A stretch of 35,684 nucleotides of DNA from an uncultured Lachnospiraceae bacterium (GCA_900554205.1 USGM01000016.1:1-35684); one strand, 5' to 3'. Positions 16,824-25,662 are shown, counted from the stretch's first letter. The notes: generated from the sequence alone by a model not told the origin. Translations and numbers: made by a program.

Positions 16824-16874
16824 TGATAGAAGAGAAGCATCTTGGGCAGAATACAACAGGGAGATGTGACGGAT

Positions 16875-19001
16875 ATGAGGATTCAGAAGCGAGATGGCAG
16901 AGTAGTACCCTACGAGGAGGAAAAGATCGTAGCGGCGATCCACAAGGCGAACAATGAGGTCGAGGAGAAGGATAGGGCAGATGATGCCCTGATCGCGGAG
17001 ATTCTCTGTGCGGTAAAGGAGGAGGGAAGAGAGCTTCAGACGGTCGAGCATGTTCAGGATCTGATCGAGCAGCATCTGGTTGAGGCGAACAAGTATGTCC
17101 TTTCCAAGAAATACATGGTGTACCGCTATCAGAGAAGCCTGCTCAGAAAGTCCAATACGACGGATGAATCCATTCTGAAGCTGATCCGCAATGAAAATAA
17201 GGAGCTCGCAGAGGAAAATTCCAACAAGAACACCAGACTTGCCTCCACACAGCGGGATTATATCGCGGGGGAGGTCTCCAGAGATGTGACGAGGCGTATG
17301 CTGCTACCGGAGCATATTTCTCTGGCACATGATAACGGTGTCCTGCATTTCCATGATGCGGATTATTTTATCCAGCCGATCTTTAACTGCTGTCTGATCA
17401 ATATTCAGGACATGCTCGACAACGGCACTTCCATCAATGGCAAGATGATCGAGTCGCCGAAGAGCTTTCAGGTCGCCTGTACCGTGACGACCCAGATCAT
17501 CGCGGCGGTCGCCAGCAACCAGTACGGTGGGCAGTCCGTGAACATCAAGCATCTCGGGAAATATCTGCGCAAGAGCAGGGAGAAGTTCGCGCATCAGCTC
17601 GATGAAGAACTGGGCGGCAGCATAGATGCCGCGATAAAGGAGAAGATTGTGGAGATGCGTCTGCAGGATGAGTTAAAGTCAGGCGTCCAGACGATCCAGT
17701 ATCAGATCAATACCCTGATGACGACAAACGGTCAGTCACCCTTTGTGACGCTGTTCCTCCATATTGACGAGAACGATGAATATGTCGAGGAGACGGTACA
17801 GATCATTGAGGAGATCCTGCGCCAGCGGATTCAGGGAACCAAGAACGAGAAGGGTGTCTATGTCACGCCCGCCTTCCCGAAGCTGGTCTATGTGCTCGAC
17901 GAGAACAACTGCTTAAAGGGCGGAAAGTACGATTATGTGACAAAGCTGGCGGCGCAGTGCTCTGCGAAGAGAATGTACCCGGACTATATTTCTGCCAAGA
18001 AGATGCGCGAGAACTACGAGGGAAATGTTTTTTCATGTATGGGCTGCCGCTCGTTCCTGTCCCCATGGAAGGATGAAAATGGGAATTATAAATGGGAGGG
18101 ACGGTTCAATCAGGGTGTCGTCTCACTGAACCTGCCGCAGATCGGTATTATTGCGGAGGGGAACGAGGAGGTCTTCTGGCGGCTGCTGGATGAGCGCCTC
18201 GAACTCTGCTATGAAGCGCTGATGTGCAGACATAAGGCGCTGCTCGGCACACTGTCGGATGTCAGCCCGATCCACTGGCAGTACGGAGCAATCGCCAGAC
18301 TGAAGAAGGGCGAGACGATTGACAGGCTCCTGCTTAACGGCTATTCGACGATGTCGCTCGGCTACATCGGTCTGTATGAGCTGACCTGGCTGATGAAAGG
18401 CTGCAGCCATACGAAGCCGGAGGGCAAGGAATTTGCATTGCGCGTCATGGATCACCTGAAGGACACGGCGGCAAGGTGGAAGCAGGAGACGGGCATCGGC
18501 TTTTCGCTGTACGGCACTCCGGCGGAGACGCTCTGCTACCGGTTTGCGCGTATCGACCGGGAGAAGTACGGTGATATTCCGAATGTGACGGACAAGGGCT
18601 ATTACACAAATTCCTACCATGTGGATGTCAGGGAGCCGATTGATGCCTTTACGAAGTTTGCTTTTGAGAGCGAGTTCCAGAATAAGTCTCTGGGCGGTGC
18701 GATCTCCTATGTGGAGATCCCGAATCTGGTCAACAACCTCGACGCGATTGAGGAGCTGATCCGCTTTATCTATGATAATATCCAGTACGGAGAGTTCAAC
18801 ACCAAGTCTGACTACTGCCACGTCTGCGGCTTTGACGGAGAGATTATTGTCAACGAGGACAATGAGTGGGAATGCCCCCAGTGCCATAATAAGGATCATT
18901 CCAAGATGAACGTCACAAGGCGGACCTGCGGGTATCTGGGAGAAAATTTCTGGAACGCTGGAAAGACGAAGGAAATAAAGGCGAGGGTGCTGCATCTGTA
19001 G
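16875..19001 (+). CDS. nrdD: Anaerobic (class III) ribonucleoside-triphosphate reductase, E. coli-type
   Basis: A 708-residue glycyl-radical enzyme. An ATP-cone occupies about residues 1-93 (RIQKRDGRVVPYEEEKI). The barrel contains FHDADYFIQPIFNCCLIN, whose Cys corresponds to the thiyl-radical Cys of E. coli NrdD. The C-terminus has a zinc site (Cys648, 651, 667, 670) and RRTCGYLG with radical Gly686. This is the formate-dependent subtype, unlike the redoxin-fused copy at 2091-4478. The ATG at 16875 has AGGGAG about 11 bases upstream; a TTG further upstream looks non-coding. nrdG follows 33 bases after the stop, so activase and reductase are coexpressed. Confidence 0.95.
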   Translation: MRIQKRDGRVVPYEEEKIVAAIHKANNEVEEKDRADDALIAEILCAVKEEGRELQTVEHVQDLIEQHLVEANKYVLSKKYMVYRYQRSLLRKSNTTDESILKLIRNENKELAEENSNKNTRLASTQRDYIAGEVSRDVTRRMLLPEHISLAHDNGVLHFHDADYFIQPIFNCCLINIQDMLDNGTSINGKMIESPKSFQVACTVTTQIIAAVASNQYGGQSVNIKHLGKYLRKSREKFAHQLDEELGGSIDAAIKEKIVEMRLQDELKSGVQTIQYQINTLMTTNGQSPFVTLFLHIDENDEYVEETVQIIEEILRQRIQGTKNEKGVYVTPAFPKLVYVLDENNCLKGGKYDYVTKLAAQCSAKRMYPDYISAKKMRENYEGNVFSCMGCRSFLSPWKDENGNYKWEGRFNQGVVSLNLPQIGIIAEGNEEVFWRLLDERLELCYEALMCRHKALLGTLSDVSPIHWQYGAIARLKKGETIDRLLLNGYSTMSLGYIGLYELTWLMKGCSHTKPEGKEFALRVMDHLKDTAARWKQETGIGFSLYGTPAETLCYRFARIDREKYGDIPNVTDKGYYTNSYHVDVREPIDAFTKFAFESEFQNKSLGGAISYVEIPNLVNNLDAIEELIRFIYDNIQYGEFNTKSDYCHVCGFDGEIIVNEDNEWECPQCHNKDHSKMNVTRRTCGYLGENFWNAGKTKEIKARVLHL

Positions 19002-19034
19002 GAGATGCGGCCAGCGCGGAAGCGAGGAAGTTCA

Positions 19035-19559
19035 ATGAATTATGCTGCGATAAAAAAGACGGATGTCGCCAACGGCTCCGGCGTCCGTGTGTCCCTGTTC
19101 GTCAGCGGATGCACACATGCCTGCAAAGGCTGCTTTAACAGCGAGGCATGGGATTTCTGCTACGGTCAGCCGTTCACGGAGGAGACGGAGGCGGAGATTC
19201 TGTGTGCGCTTGCCCCGGATTACATCAGGGGCTTCAGTGTGCTCGGAGGCGAACCGCTGGAGCCGCAGAACCGGGAGATAGTGCTGCACATTGTGGAGGC
19301 AGTGCGGAGGGCATATCCGGGAAAGAGCATCTGGTGCTATACTGGTTACACCTATGAGACCGATCTCTTAAGGTGGGAGACGGAGGGCGATGAGACGATC
19401 CGCCGTCTGCTGGAGCTGATCGATGTGCTGGTGGATGGGGAGTTCGTGGAGGAAAAGAAAAATCTGCGGCTGGCATTTCGCGGCAGTGAGAACCAGAGGC
19501 TGATTGACATGAAAAAAACACGCGCCGGAGGGCGCGTGGTGTGTCTGGAGAAACCCTAG
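19035..19559 (+). CDS. nrdG: Anaerobic RNR activating protein (radical SAM)
   Basis: A 174-residue radical-SAM activase. The cluster-binding motif CTHACKGC (CX3CX2C) follows LFVSGC, and VLGGEPL matches the SAM-binding GGEP. The enzyme cleaves S-adenosylmethionine to place the glycyl radical on NrdD. The ATG at 19035 follows GAGGAAG with good spacing. It may have to activate both NrdD copies, since no second nrdG is present in the window. The last 40 or so bases of the gene encode RAGGRV and double as a terminator for the opposing regulator gene, whose stop lies 2 bases beyond. Confidence 0.95.
   Translation: MNYAAIKKTDVANGSGVRVSLFVSGCTHACKGCFNSEAWDFCYGQPFTEETEAEILCALAPDYIRGFSVLGGEPLEPQNREIVLHIVEAVRRAYPGKSIWCYTGYTYETDLLRWETEGDETIRRLLELIDVLVDGEFVEEKKNLRLAFRGSENQRLIDMKKTRAGGRVVCLEKP
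19512..19538 (-). terminator. Terminator for the DtxR-like gene, inside nrdG
   Basis: Perfect 8-base arms CACGCGCC/GGCGCGTG around a 4-base loop (19519-19538). On the minus strand the hairpin is followed by seven U (bases 19518-19512); on the plus strand no U-run follows. It therefore stops only the regulator transcript, about 25-50 bases after its stop codon, while being translated as part of nrdG. Confidence 0.85.
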
Positions 19560-19561
19560 GC

Positions 19562-19930
19562 TCAGGTCGTGATTCCGAGATGCCGTTTGATGGCGTCGAA
19601 GCTCTCCTTGCTGATGACATGCTCGATCTTGCACGCATCCTCAAGAGCGATATTCTTATCGACACCCAGCTGCATCAGCCAGCCTGACAGGAGCTCGTGT
19701 CGCTCGTAGATCATCTCGGCGATTGCACGGCCGGATGGGGTCAGGGTGATGAAGCCGGACTTGTCCATGACAATATGATCCTTCTGGCGGAGGTTCTTCA
19801 TTGCGACACTGACGCTGGACTTTTTAAAGCCGAGCTCTGCGGCGATGTCCACCGAGCGGACGACGGGGAGCTGTCTGCTCAGGATCAATATGGTTTCCAG
19901 ATAATTTTCTGCTGATTCGTTTACTGCCAT
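19562..19930 (-). CDS. DtxR/MntR-family metal-dependent regulator
   Basis: A 122-residue protein. Residues 1-65 form a winged HTH (NYLETILILSR, SVDIAAELGFKKSSVSVAMKNLRQKDHI) and residues 70-120 the metal-binding/dimer domain (GRAIAEMIYERHELLSGWLMQLGVD, then ACKIEHVIS), with Glu, His and Cys in positions used for Mn or Fe ligands in this family. No SH3-like third domain is present, as in MntR. It probably represses metal import or homeostasis genes when metal is sufficient. The start at 19930 follows GAGGA. Its promoter faces that of the tetR gene. Confidence 0.88.
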   Translation of the reverse strand: MAVNESAENYLETILILSRQLPVVRSVDIAAELGFKKSSVSVAMKNLRQKDHIVMDKSGFITLTPSGRAIAEMIYERHELLSGWLMQLGVDKNIALEDACKIEHVISKESFDAIKRHLGITT

Positions 19931-19993
19931 TTCTATCCTCGATTCTGTTATACGATATAAACTATGGTCTGTATGCGTTTACTTCATGGATTC

Positions 19994-20022
19994 AGTGTAG
20001 CATAGTTTTGCCGTGAAAGCAA
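19994..20022 (-). promoter_or_regulatory. Promoter for the DtxR-like gene
   Basis: On the minus strand: TTGCTT (20022-20017), a 17-base spacer and TACACT (19999-19994) with TG at the extended -10 position. The transcript starts about 55-60 bases before the ATG at 19930. Confidence 0.6.
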
Positions 20023-20052
20023 ATTTATCTGGTAAGTTTTGGGTGAAACCTG

Positions 20053-20058
20053 TATAAT
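20053..20058 (+). promoter_or_regulatory. -10 element for the tetR gene
   Basis: A perfect TATAAT lies 38 bases upstream of the chosen ATG. It spans the first base of an in-frame ATG at 20057, which argues that this earlier ATG is not translated. No clear -35 was found. Confidence 0.45.
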
Positions 20059-20095
20059 GGAAAATACGAGGGTCAAAGCACCCGGGAGGGCGAGC

Positions 20096-20650
20096 ATGTC
20101 ACAGCTGACAAAGAAGGCGATTGCAGAGGCATTTATTGAGCTCTTGAATGAGAGACCTCTGGATAAAATCAAGATAAAGGACATCACGGACCGGTGTGGT
20201 GTCGCGCGGAATACCTTTTACTATCATTTTGCGGACATTCCGGCGCTGCTGGAGAGCATTTTCACCGAGGAGACGAGGAAAATTATACTGAGCCGTGAGG
20301 ATGTATTTTCATGGGAGGACAGCTTCATCTCGGCGGCGCAGTTCGCATTGGAAAATAAGCGGCTGATCTACCATATTTATAATTCGGTTGAGAGAGAGAA
20401 CCTCGAGCGCTATCTGAACGGCATAGCGGGCGAGGTCATGCGTCAGTATGTGGAGCGCGCGGCGCAGGGAATGACGGTGTCGGAGGAGGACAAGAAGCTG
20501 ATCGAGGACTTCTACCGGTCGGCGCTCGTCGGGCTGATCTTAGACTGGCTGGGCAGCGGCATGAAGTATGATCCCCTGCAATATATCAAGCGCGTGGGCA
20601 GTATGCTGAGGGGAAATATCGAGCTTGTGCTTGAGAAACTGCAAAAATAA
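20096..20650 (+). CDS. TetR/AcrR-family regulator
   Basis: A 184-residue one-component repressor. The HTH domain spans about residues 1-50 (TKKAIAEAFIELLNERPLDKIKIKDITDRCGVARNTFYYHF), and the rest is a helical ligand/dimer domain. The ATG at 20096 was chosen because GGGAGGG lies 6 bases upstream and a TATAAT covers the alternative start. It precedes an MMPL transporter and a secreted coiled-coil protein, the usual arrangement for a repressor that senses a substrate of the adjacent exporter. A candidate operator TGTAT-N5-ATACA (20655-20669) lies just after its stop. Confidence 0.9.
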   Translation: MSQLTKKAIAEAFIELLNERPLDKIKIKDITDRCGVARNTFYYHFADIPALLESIFTEETRKIILSREDVFSWEDSFISAAQFALENKRLIYHIYNSVERENLERYLNGIAGEVMRQYVERAAQGMTVSEEDKKLIEDFYRSALVGLILDWLGSGMKYDPLQYIKRVGSMLRGNIELVLEKLQK

Positions 20651-20727
20651 AATTTGTATAAACAATACATAAATTAACTATAAGATTTGTGCAAAATGCT
20701 ATTAGTGTACAAAAATTGGACTTTTTG

Positions 20728-20764
20728 AGAGTGGTGTATGTTTTTTCGACACCACTCTTTTTCT
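20728..20764 (+). terminator. Terminator or attenuator between tetR and the MMPL gene
   Basis: Arms AGAGTGGTGT (20728-20737) and ACACCACTCT (20749-20758), ten perfect pairs, followed by a T-rich run. It would end the tetR transcript or limit read-through into the transporter. I see no strong promoter between it and the MMPL start. Confidence 0.8.
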
Positions 20765-20831
20765 GTATATTTCCAAACGGGAAAATTATGCATAAAATGG
20801 GTGGCAGTTAAGAGAGAAGGAGGAGATGAAC

Positions 20832-22940
20832 ATGAAATTCGGAAAAGCGGTCGTAAAGTGCCGCATCCCAATTCTCATTCTGGCACTGGTGCTTTTGGTT
20901 CCGTCAGTGATCGGAATGGTAAGTACGAGAATTAACTATGATATGCTGACCTATCTTCCCAAGGACATCGATACGGTCACAGGGCAGGATATCCTGATGG
21001 AGGACTTCGGCAAGGGAGCTTTTTCCTTTGTCATCATTGAGGGTATGGCACCGAAGGATGTCTCTGCGTTGAAGGCAGATCTTGAGACGGTGGAGCATGT
21101 GGAGACAGTGCTTTGGTATGACAGCTTCACGGATGTCTCCGTGCCGATGGAGCTTCTGCCTGACAAGTATTACAATGCGTTTAACAACGGGGATGCCACT
21201 ATGCTGGCGATCTTCTTCGATTCCTCGACCTCCGCGGATGCGACGATGGATGCGATCAGTGAGATCAGGAAGCTTGCCGGGGAGCAGTGCTTTGTATCCG
21301 GTATGTCGGCGATGGTAACGGATTTGAAGGATCTGTGCGAGAAAGAGGAACCGATCTATGTAGGGCTTGCGGTTCTGCTCGCCTGCGTCGCCATGATGGT
21401 TTTCCTCGACAACTGGATCATCCCCTTTGTGTTCCTTGCAAGTATCGGTATGGCGATACTGCTGAACATGGGAACCAATTATTTCCTCGGAGAGATTTCC
21501 TACCTGACAAAAGCGCTTTCCGCTGTGCTGCAGCTGGCAGTCACAATGGACTACTCAATCTTTCTGTGGCACAGCTACGAGGAACAGAAGGAGCAGGTGG
21601 ATGACAATAAGGAGGCGATGAGCATTGCCATCAGCAAGACGCTGACCTCTGTTGTCGGAAGCTCCATCACGACGGTTGCCGGATTTATCGCGCTGTGCTT
21701 CATGAGCTACACGCTGGGGCGTGACCTCGGAATCGTCATGGCGAAGGGCGTCGTGCTCGGAGTCATCGGCTGCGTGACGACACTTCCCTCCATGATCCTT
21801 GTGCTGGATAAGCTCCTGTCAAAGACGAAGCACCGCTCGCTTCTGCCGGATATGGGAAAGCTGGCGGCGGGAATCACAAAGCACTTCCCGGTTTCCCTCG
21901 TCCTGTTCCTCGTCATTCTGATTCCGGCATTTTACGGATACCAGAAGACAAATGAGGAGGTCTATTACGACATGAGTGACAGCCTGCCGGAGGACATGGA
22001 TTACGTTATTGCCAACTCCAAGCTGAACGAGCTGTTTGATGTCGGTTCCACACATATGATTCTGGTGAGCACGGATGTCTCCGCGAAGGATGTCAGAAGC
22101 ATGATCTCCGAGATGGAGCAGGTGGACGGCATGAAATATGTGCTCGGCATGGAGTCGGTCGTCGGCTCCCTCGTGCCGGAGGAGATGCTTCCGAAGTCCG
22201 TGAATGACATGCTGAAGAGTGATAACTGGGAGCTGATTCTCGCCAACTCGGAATACAAGGTGGCATCGGATGAGGTCAATGCACAGATCAATGCGCTGAA
22301 TGAGATCCTGAAGAAATATGATTCGACGGGAATGCTGATCGGCGAGGCTCCCTGTACGAAGGATCTGATCGAGACAACCGACGAGGACTTCAAGGTGGTA
22401 AATGCGATCTCCATTATTGCAATCTTTGTCATCATTGCACTGGTGGAAAAGAGTATCACCCTTCCGGTGATCCTGGTGGCAGTAATCGAGTTTTCCATTT
22501 TCATCAACCTTGGTCTGCCGCACTTTACGGGGACGTCGCTGCCGTTTATTGCACCGATCTGTATCAGCACGATCCAGCTGGGAGCAACGGTTGACTATGC
22601 GATCCTGATGACGACCCGGTACAAGGAGGAGAGATACAGCGGCTGCGATAAGAGAACAGCGATCAGCAATGCACTCGGGGCATCCATCCCTTCCATCATC
22701 GTCAGTGCGCTGGGACTGTTCTCAGCAACCTTCGGTGTGGCGGTTTACTCGGACATTGACATTATCAAGTCTCTCTGCAATCTGATGGCGAGGGGTGCCA
22801 TTGTCAGCATGTTCAGTGTTATTCTGATACTGCCGGCGATGTTCATGCTGTTTGACAGAGTGATCTGCGCGACAAGCATCGGGTTCCGGAAGAAGAAAGT
22901 GAAGGAAGCAAACAGAATAGGAAAGGAAGCGTTATCATGA
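20832..22940 (+). CDS. MMPL-family RND transporter
   Basis: A 702-residue membrane protein with the two-fold MMPL layout: one helix, a large external loop (about 30-170), a bundle of helices, then a repeat. The conserved intramembrane motifs VTMDYSIFLWHSYEEQ and ATVDYAILMTTRYKEE are visible, one per half; their Asp-Tyr pairs carry the proton relay in MMPL/RND proteins. It probably exports lipids or amphipathic compounds using the proton gradient. The ATG at 20832 has AAGGAGG 8 bases upstream; an ATG 6 bases earlier is too close. Its stop overlaps the next gene by ATGA. Substrate unknown. Confidence 0.9.
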   Translation: MKFGKAVVKCRIPILILALVLLVPSVIGMVSTRINYDMLTYLPKDIDTVTGQDILMEDFGKGAFSFVIIEGMAPKDVSALKADLETVEHVETVLWYDSFTDVSVPMELLPDKYYNAFNNGDATMLAIFFDSSTSADATMDAISEIRKLAGEQCFVSGMSAMVTDLKDLCEKEEPIYVGLAVLLACVAMMVFLDNWIIPFVFLASIGMAILLNMGTNYFLGEISYLTKALSAVLQLAVTMDYSIFLWHSYEEQKEQVDDNKEAMSIAISKTLTSVVGSSITTVAGFIALCFMSYTLGRDLGIVMAKGVVLGVIGCVTTLPSMILVLDKLLSKTKHRSLLPDMGKLAAGITKHFPVSLVLFLVILIPAFYGYQKTNEEVYYDMSDSLPEDMDYVIANSKLNELFDVGSTHMILVSTDVSAKDVRSMISEMEQVDGMKYVLGMESVVGSLVPEEMLPKSVNDMLKSDNWELILANSEYKVASDEVNAQINALNEILKKYDSTGMLIGEAPCTKDLIETTDEDFKVVNAISIIAIFVIIALVEKSITLPVILVAVIEFSIFINLGLPHFTGTSLPFIAPICISTIQLGATVDYAILMTTRYKEERYSGCDKRTAISNALGASIPSIIVSALGLFSATFGVAVYSDIDIIKSLCNLMARGAIVSMFSVILILPAMFMLFDRVICATSIGFRKKKVKEANRIGKEALS

Positions 22941-25240
22941 TAGAGAAGAAGAGCAAGGCAATCAAAATCGGTGCGGTATGTCTCGCCGGGGCACTGGTCA
23001 TCGGCGTGGCGGGAAGCAATGTATATGCGATGGGAAAGAATAACAGCTCCGGCAAGAGCAGTGATGAGAAGAAGATGGAAGAGGAGCTGAAGGACACTGT
23101 CAAGAACCTCTGGAATCCGGCATCCGATGCGGCGGTCAGCAAGGAGGAGACCGTCTATGTCATGGCAGGGGCGGACGGCAGCAGCAATAAGGTCATTGTC
23201 AGCGACTGGATCAAGAATGCGGGACAGGAGAAGAGCCTTATGGACTTCACTGAGCTGAAGGATGTCGAGGCAGTCAAGAACGGCGAGAGCTTTACCGTGA
23301 CGAGTGACAATTATGTCTGGAATACGGAGGGAGGAGATGTCTATTATCAGGGCACCTCTGACAAGGAACTGCCGCTGACGGTGAAGGCGACCTACACGCT
23401 GGACGGCAAGGAGCTTTCAGCGGCGGAGATCGCCGGAAAGAGCGGGCATGTCGTAATCCGTTACAGCTTCGAGGCAAAGGAATATGTGACGGCGGAAATT
23501 GCTGGAAAGCAGGAGAAGATCGCCGTTCCGTTCACGGTCGTAACGGGAATGATCCTCGACGGGCAGCAGTTTTCCAATGTGGAGGTTTCCTCCGGAAAGC
23601 TTGTAAATGACGGGGATAAGTCCGTTGTCGTCGGCCTTGCTTTCCCCGGAATGAATGAGAATCTCCAGATGGATGAGGACATTGACATCCCGGATTATGT
23701 GGAGGTAGAGGCAGATGTGAAGGATTTCTCGCTGGGCAGCACCTACTGTATCGCGGTCAACAATCTGTTCAGCAGTCTGAATCTGGATGAGGTGGATAGT
23801 CTGGATGAACTGAGCGATGCCATGCAGGATCTGGCAGACGGCATGACACAGCTGCTGGACGGTTCCTCCGACCTGTATGATGGTCTTGCAACGCTCTACG
23901 AAAAGTCCGGCGAATTAAAGGACGGCGTGGATCAGCTGGCGAAGGGAGCGGGAGACCTGCAGAGCGGTGCGGGGACTCTGCGCGACGGTGCAAAGAAGCT
24001 GGCAGACGGCGCTGGCACCCTGAAAAACGGTGCGGGTTCCTTGAGGAGTGGCGCGGCACAGCTCAATGCCGGGCTCAGCACTCTGGTTTCCAAGAATGGG
24101 GAGCTGACCGGCGGGGCAAGGCAGGTATTTGAGTCCCTGCTCAAGACGGCAAATGACACGCTGAACAGCAATGCTCAGATGCAGCAGCTCGGCATTACGG
24201 CGAACATGACGATCGACAATTATGCGGCGTTTCTGGACGGTCTTCTGAGCCAGCTCGGCGGAAGCGAGATCCAGGGTACCGTGTATGAGCAGGTGGTCGC
24301 AGCCGTGACGGCTGAGGTGGAGAAAAATACACCGGCGATCACGGCGGCAGTGACTGCGGAGGTTGAGAAGAGCGATGCAGTCATCAGGGCAGGTGTGACC
24401 GATGCGGTCAGAGAGAATGTGCTGGCGCAGGTCATTGCGTCCGACACTGTCCAGAATGCATGTCCCGGTTTCAACCACGAGATGTATGAGCAGGCGAAGG
24501 GAATATCGGTGTCCGGCGGGGATGCACAGCTCGCAGCCTTGCAGGCACTTGCAGCCCAGATTGATGCAGCGGTGGACGCAAATATGCAGTCCGCAGAGGT
24601 TCAGGCGGCAATCGAATCCAATGTAGCTGCGAAGAAGCAGGAGCTGATTAATACCAACGTTGCCGCGAAGAAGAATGAACTGATCCAGACCAATGTGGAG
24701 GAGCAGATGCAGGCGCAGGCGGGTAATCTGAGCGCCGGTGCAGCACAGATTGCCGGACTTAAGGCATCGCTCGACAGCTATAACCAGTTCTATCAGGGAC
24801 TGATCGCTTACACCAACGGCGTGGCTTCGGCGAAGGACGGTGCGGCGCAGCTGGAGAACGGTGCGGCACAGCTGGAAAGCGGCGCAGGAGCCCTCGCATC
24901 CGGTGCGGGAGAGCTTGCGACAGGGACCGAGAGCCTTAAGAGCGGCACTGACACGTTGAAGAAGGGTATTGATTCCCTGGCGGAGGGTTCGGTTGCCCTG
25001 TTGGATGGCGTAAAGCAGCTGAAGGACGGCGCTCTGGAATTAAAGGATGGTCTGGTGACCTTTGACGAGGAGGGTATCAGCAAGATCCTTGATGCCTTCG
25101 ACGAGGACAGCCTGAGCGAGAAGCTTGACCGCTTCAAGGCTACGGCAGATGCAGCGAAGAGCTATCGCTCCTATGCGGGCATCGCGGATGACATGGAGGG
25201 AAGCGTCAAGTTCATCTACAAGCTGGAGGAGATTCAGTAA
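22937..25240 (+). CDS. Secreted Gly/Leu heptad-repeat coiled-coil protein (YhgE/Pip-like)
   Basis: A 767-residue exported protein. A signal peptide (about 1-31) ends near NVYA, followed by a beta-rich domain (about 70-270). A first array of GxxxLxx heptads spans about 302-380, a helical middle (400-630) contains short repeats (AVTAEVEK, NVAAKK.EL), and a second array of ten consecutive GxxxLxx heptads spans about 632-702. Such heptads occur in YhgE/Pip and type VII-associated proteins, but the multi-span C-terminus of YhgE is absent. The 4-base overlap with the MMPL gene implies a stoichiometric partner, perhaps an extracellular conduit or tether. Function unproven. Confidence 0.8.
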   Translation: MIEKKSKAIKIGAVCLAGALVIGVAGSNVYAMGKNNSSGKSSDEKKMEEELKDTVKNLWNPASDAAVSKEETVYVMAGADGSSNKVIVSDWIKNAGQEKSLMDFTELKDVEAVKNGESFTVTSDNYVWNTEGGDVYYQGTSDKELPLTVKATYTLDGKELSAAEIAGKSGHVVIRYSFEAKEYVTAEIAGKQEKIAVPFTVVTGMILDGQQFSNVEVSSGKLVNDGDKSVVVGLAFPGMNENLQMDEDIDIPDYVEVEADVKDFSLGSTYCIAVNNLFSSLNLDEVDSLDELSDAMQDLADGMTQLLDGSSDLYDGLATLYEKSGELKDGVDQLAKGAGDLQSGAGTLRDGAKKLADGAGTLKNGAGSLRSGAAQLNAGLSTLVSKNGELTGGARQVFESLLKTANDTLNSNAQMQQLGITANMTIDNYAAFLDGLLSQLGGSEIQGTVYEQVVAAVTAEVEKNTPAITAAVTAEVEKSDAVIRAGVTDAVRENVLAQVIASDTVQNACPGFNHEMYEQAKGISVSGGDAQLAALQALAAQIDAAVDANMQSAEVQAAIESNVAAKKQELINTNVAAKKNELIQTNVEEQMQAQAGNLSAGAAQIAGLKASLDSYNQFYQGLIAYTNGVASAKDGAAQLENGAAQLESGAGALASGAGELATGTESLKSGTDTLKKGIDSLAEGSVALLDGVKQLKDGALELKDGLVTFDEEGISKILDAFDEDSLSEKLDRFKATADAAKSYRSYAGIADDMEGSVKFIYKLEEIQ

Positions 25241-25287
25241 GAAGCGGATAACCAGCCTCATATTATATAGAAGAAAGACATGGACAG

Positions 25288-25341
25288 AGGACTGCCATAT
25301 CCCACGGAACAGCGTGAATGATATGACAGTCCTTATTTTCT
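25288..25341 (+). terminator. Terminator after the MMPL/coiled-coil operon
   Basis: AGGACTGCCATAT (25288-25300) pairs with ATATGACAGTCCT (25321-25333) with one mismatch. CACG/CGTG forms inside, and TATTTTCT follows. Confidence 0.8.
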
Positions 25342-25362
25342 AAAAAAATATAAAAAAAGTTA

Positions 25363-25391
25363 TTGACAACCGACAAAGGTTCGCATATACT
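25363..25391 (+). promoter_or_regulatory. Promoter for the feo operon
   Basis: Consensus TTGACA (25363-25368), a 17-base spacer and TATACT (25386-25391): the strongest promoter match in the window. The predicted start is about 25398, just upstream of the Fur box. Confidence 0.8.
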
Positions 25392-25405
25392 AACCAGTGA
25401 AGAAA

Positions 25406-25420
25406 TGAAAATGATTCTCA
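25406..25420. promoter_or_regulatory. Fur box controlling feo
   Basis: TGAAAATGATTCTCA matches the 7-1-7 Fur consensus TGATAATNATTATCA with one substitution in each arm. It sits at about +8 to +22, where bound Fur would block RNA polymerase under iron sufficiency. Confidence 0.8.
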
Positions 25421-25449
25421 AATAGTGATGGCGTACGAAAGGAGAATGC

Positions 25450-25662
25450 ATGATGCCTTTGTCAATGGTTCCTGCAGGGGAGAGCAATGTGATCAAGAAG
25501 GTCGGTGGCAAGGAGGAGACCAGACTGTTTCTGGAGAAGCTGGGCTTTGTTGTCGGCAGCAGTGTGACGGTGATTTCCGAAGCGGCGGGCAATATCATCG
25601 TGAACATCAAGGAATCCAGAGTTGCCATAGGAAAAGATATGGCGAATAAAATAATGGTGTAA
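25450..25662 (+). CDS. feoA: FeoA domain protein (first copy)
   Basis: A 70-residue SH3-like FeoA protein (MMPLSMVPAGESNVIKKVGGKEETRLFLEKLGFVVG...). It is a small cytoplasmic partner of the FeoB ferrous-iron transporter. The ATG at 25450 or the adjacent one at 25453 follows AAAGGAGA. It is the first gene after the Fur box and is followed 22 bases later by a second, diverged FeoA. Typical length for the family. Confidence 0.88.
   Translation: MMPLSMVPAGESNVIKKVGGKEETRLFLEKLGFVVGSSVTVISEAAGNIIVNIKESRVAIGKDMANKIMV

Noticed and set aside
20039..20095. Upstream starts for the TetR gene
   Set aside because: A TATAAT -10 element overlaps this stretch and the ATG at 20096 has the ribosome site, so these codons are probably not transcribed or translated.
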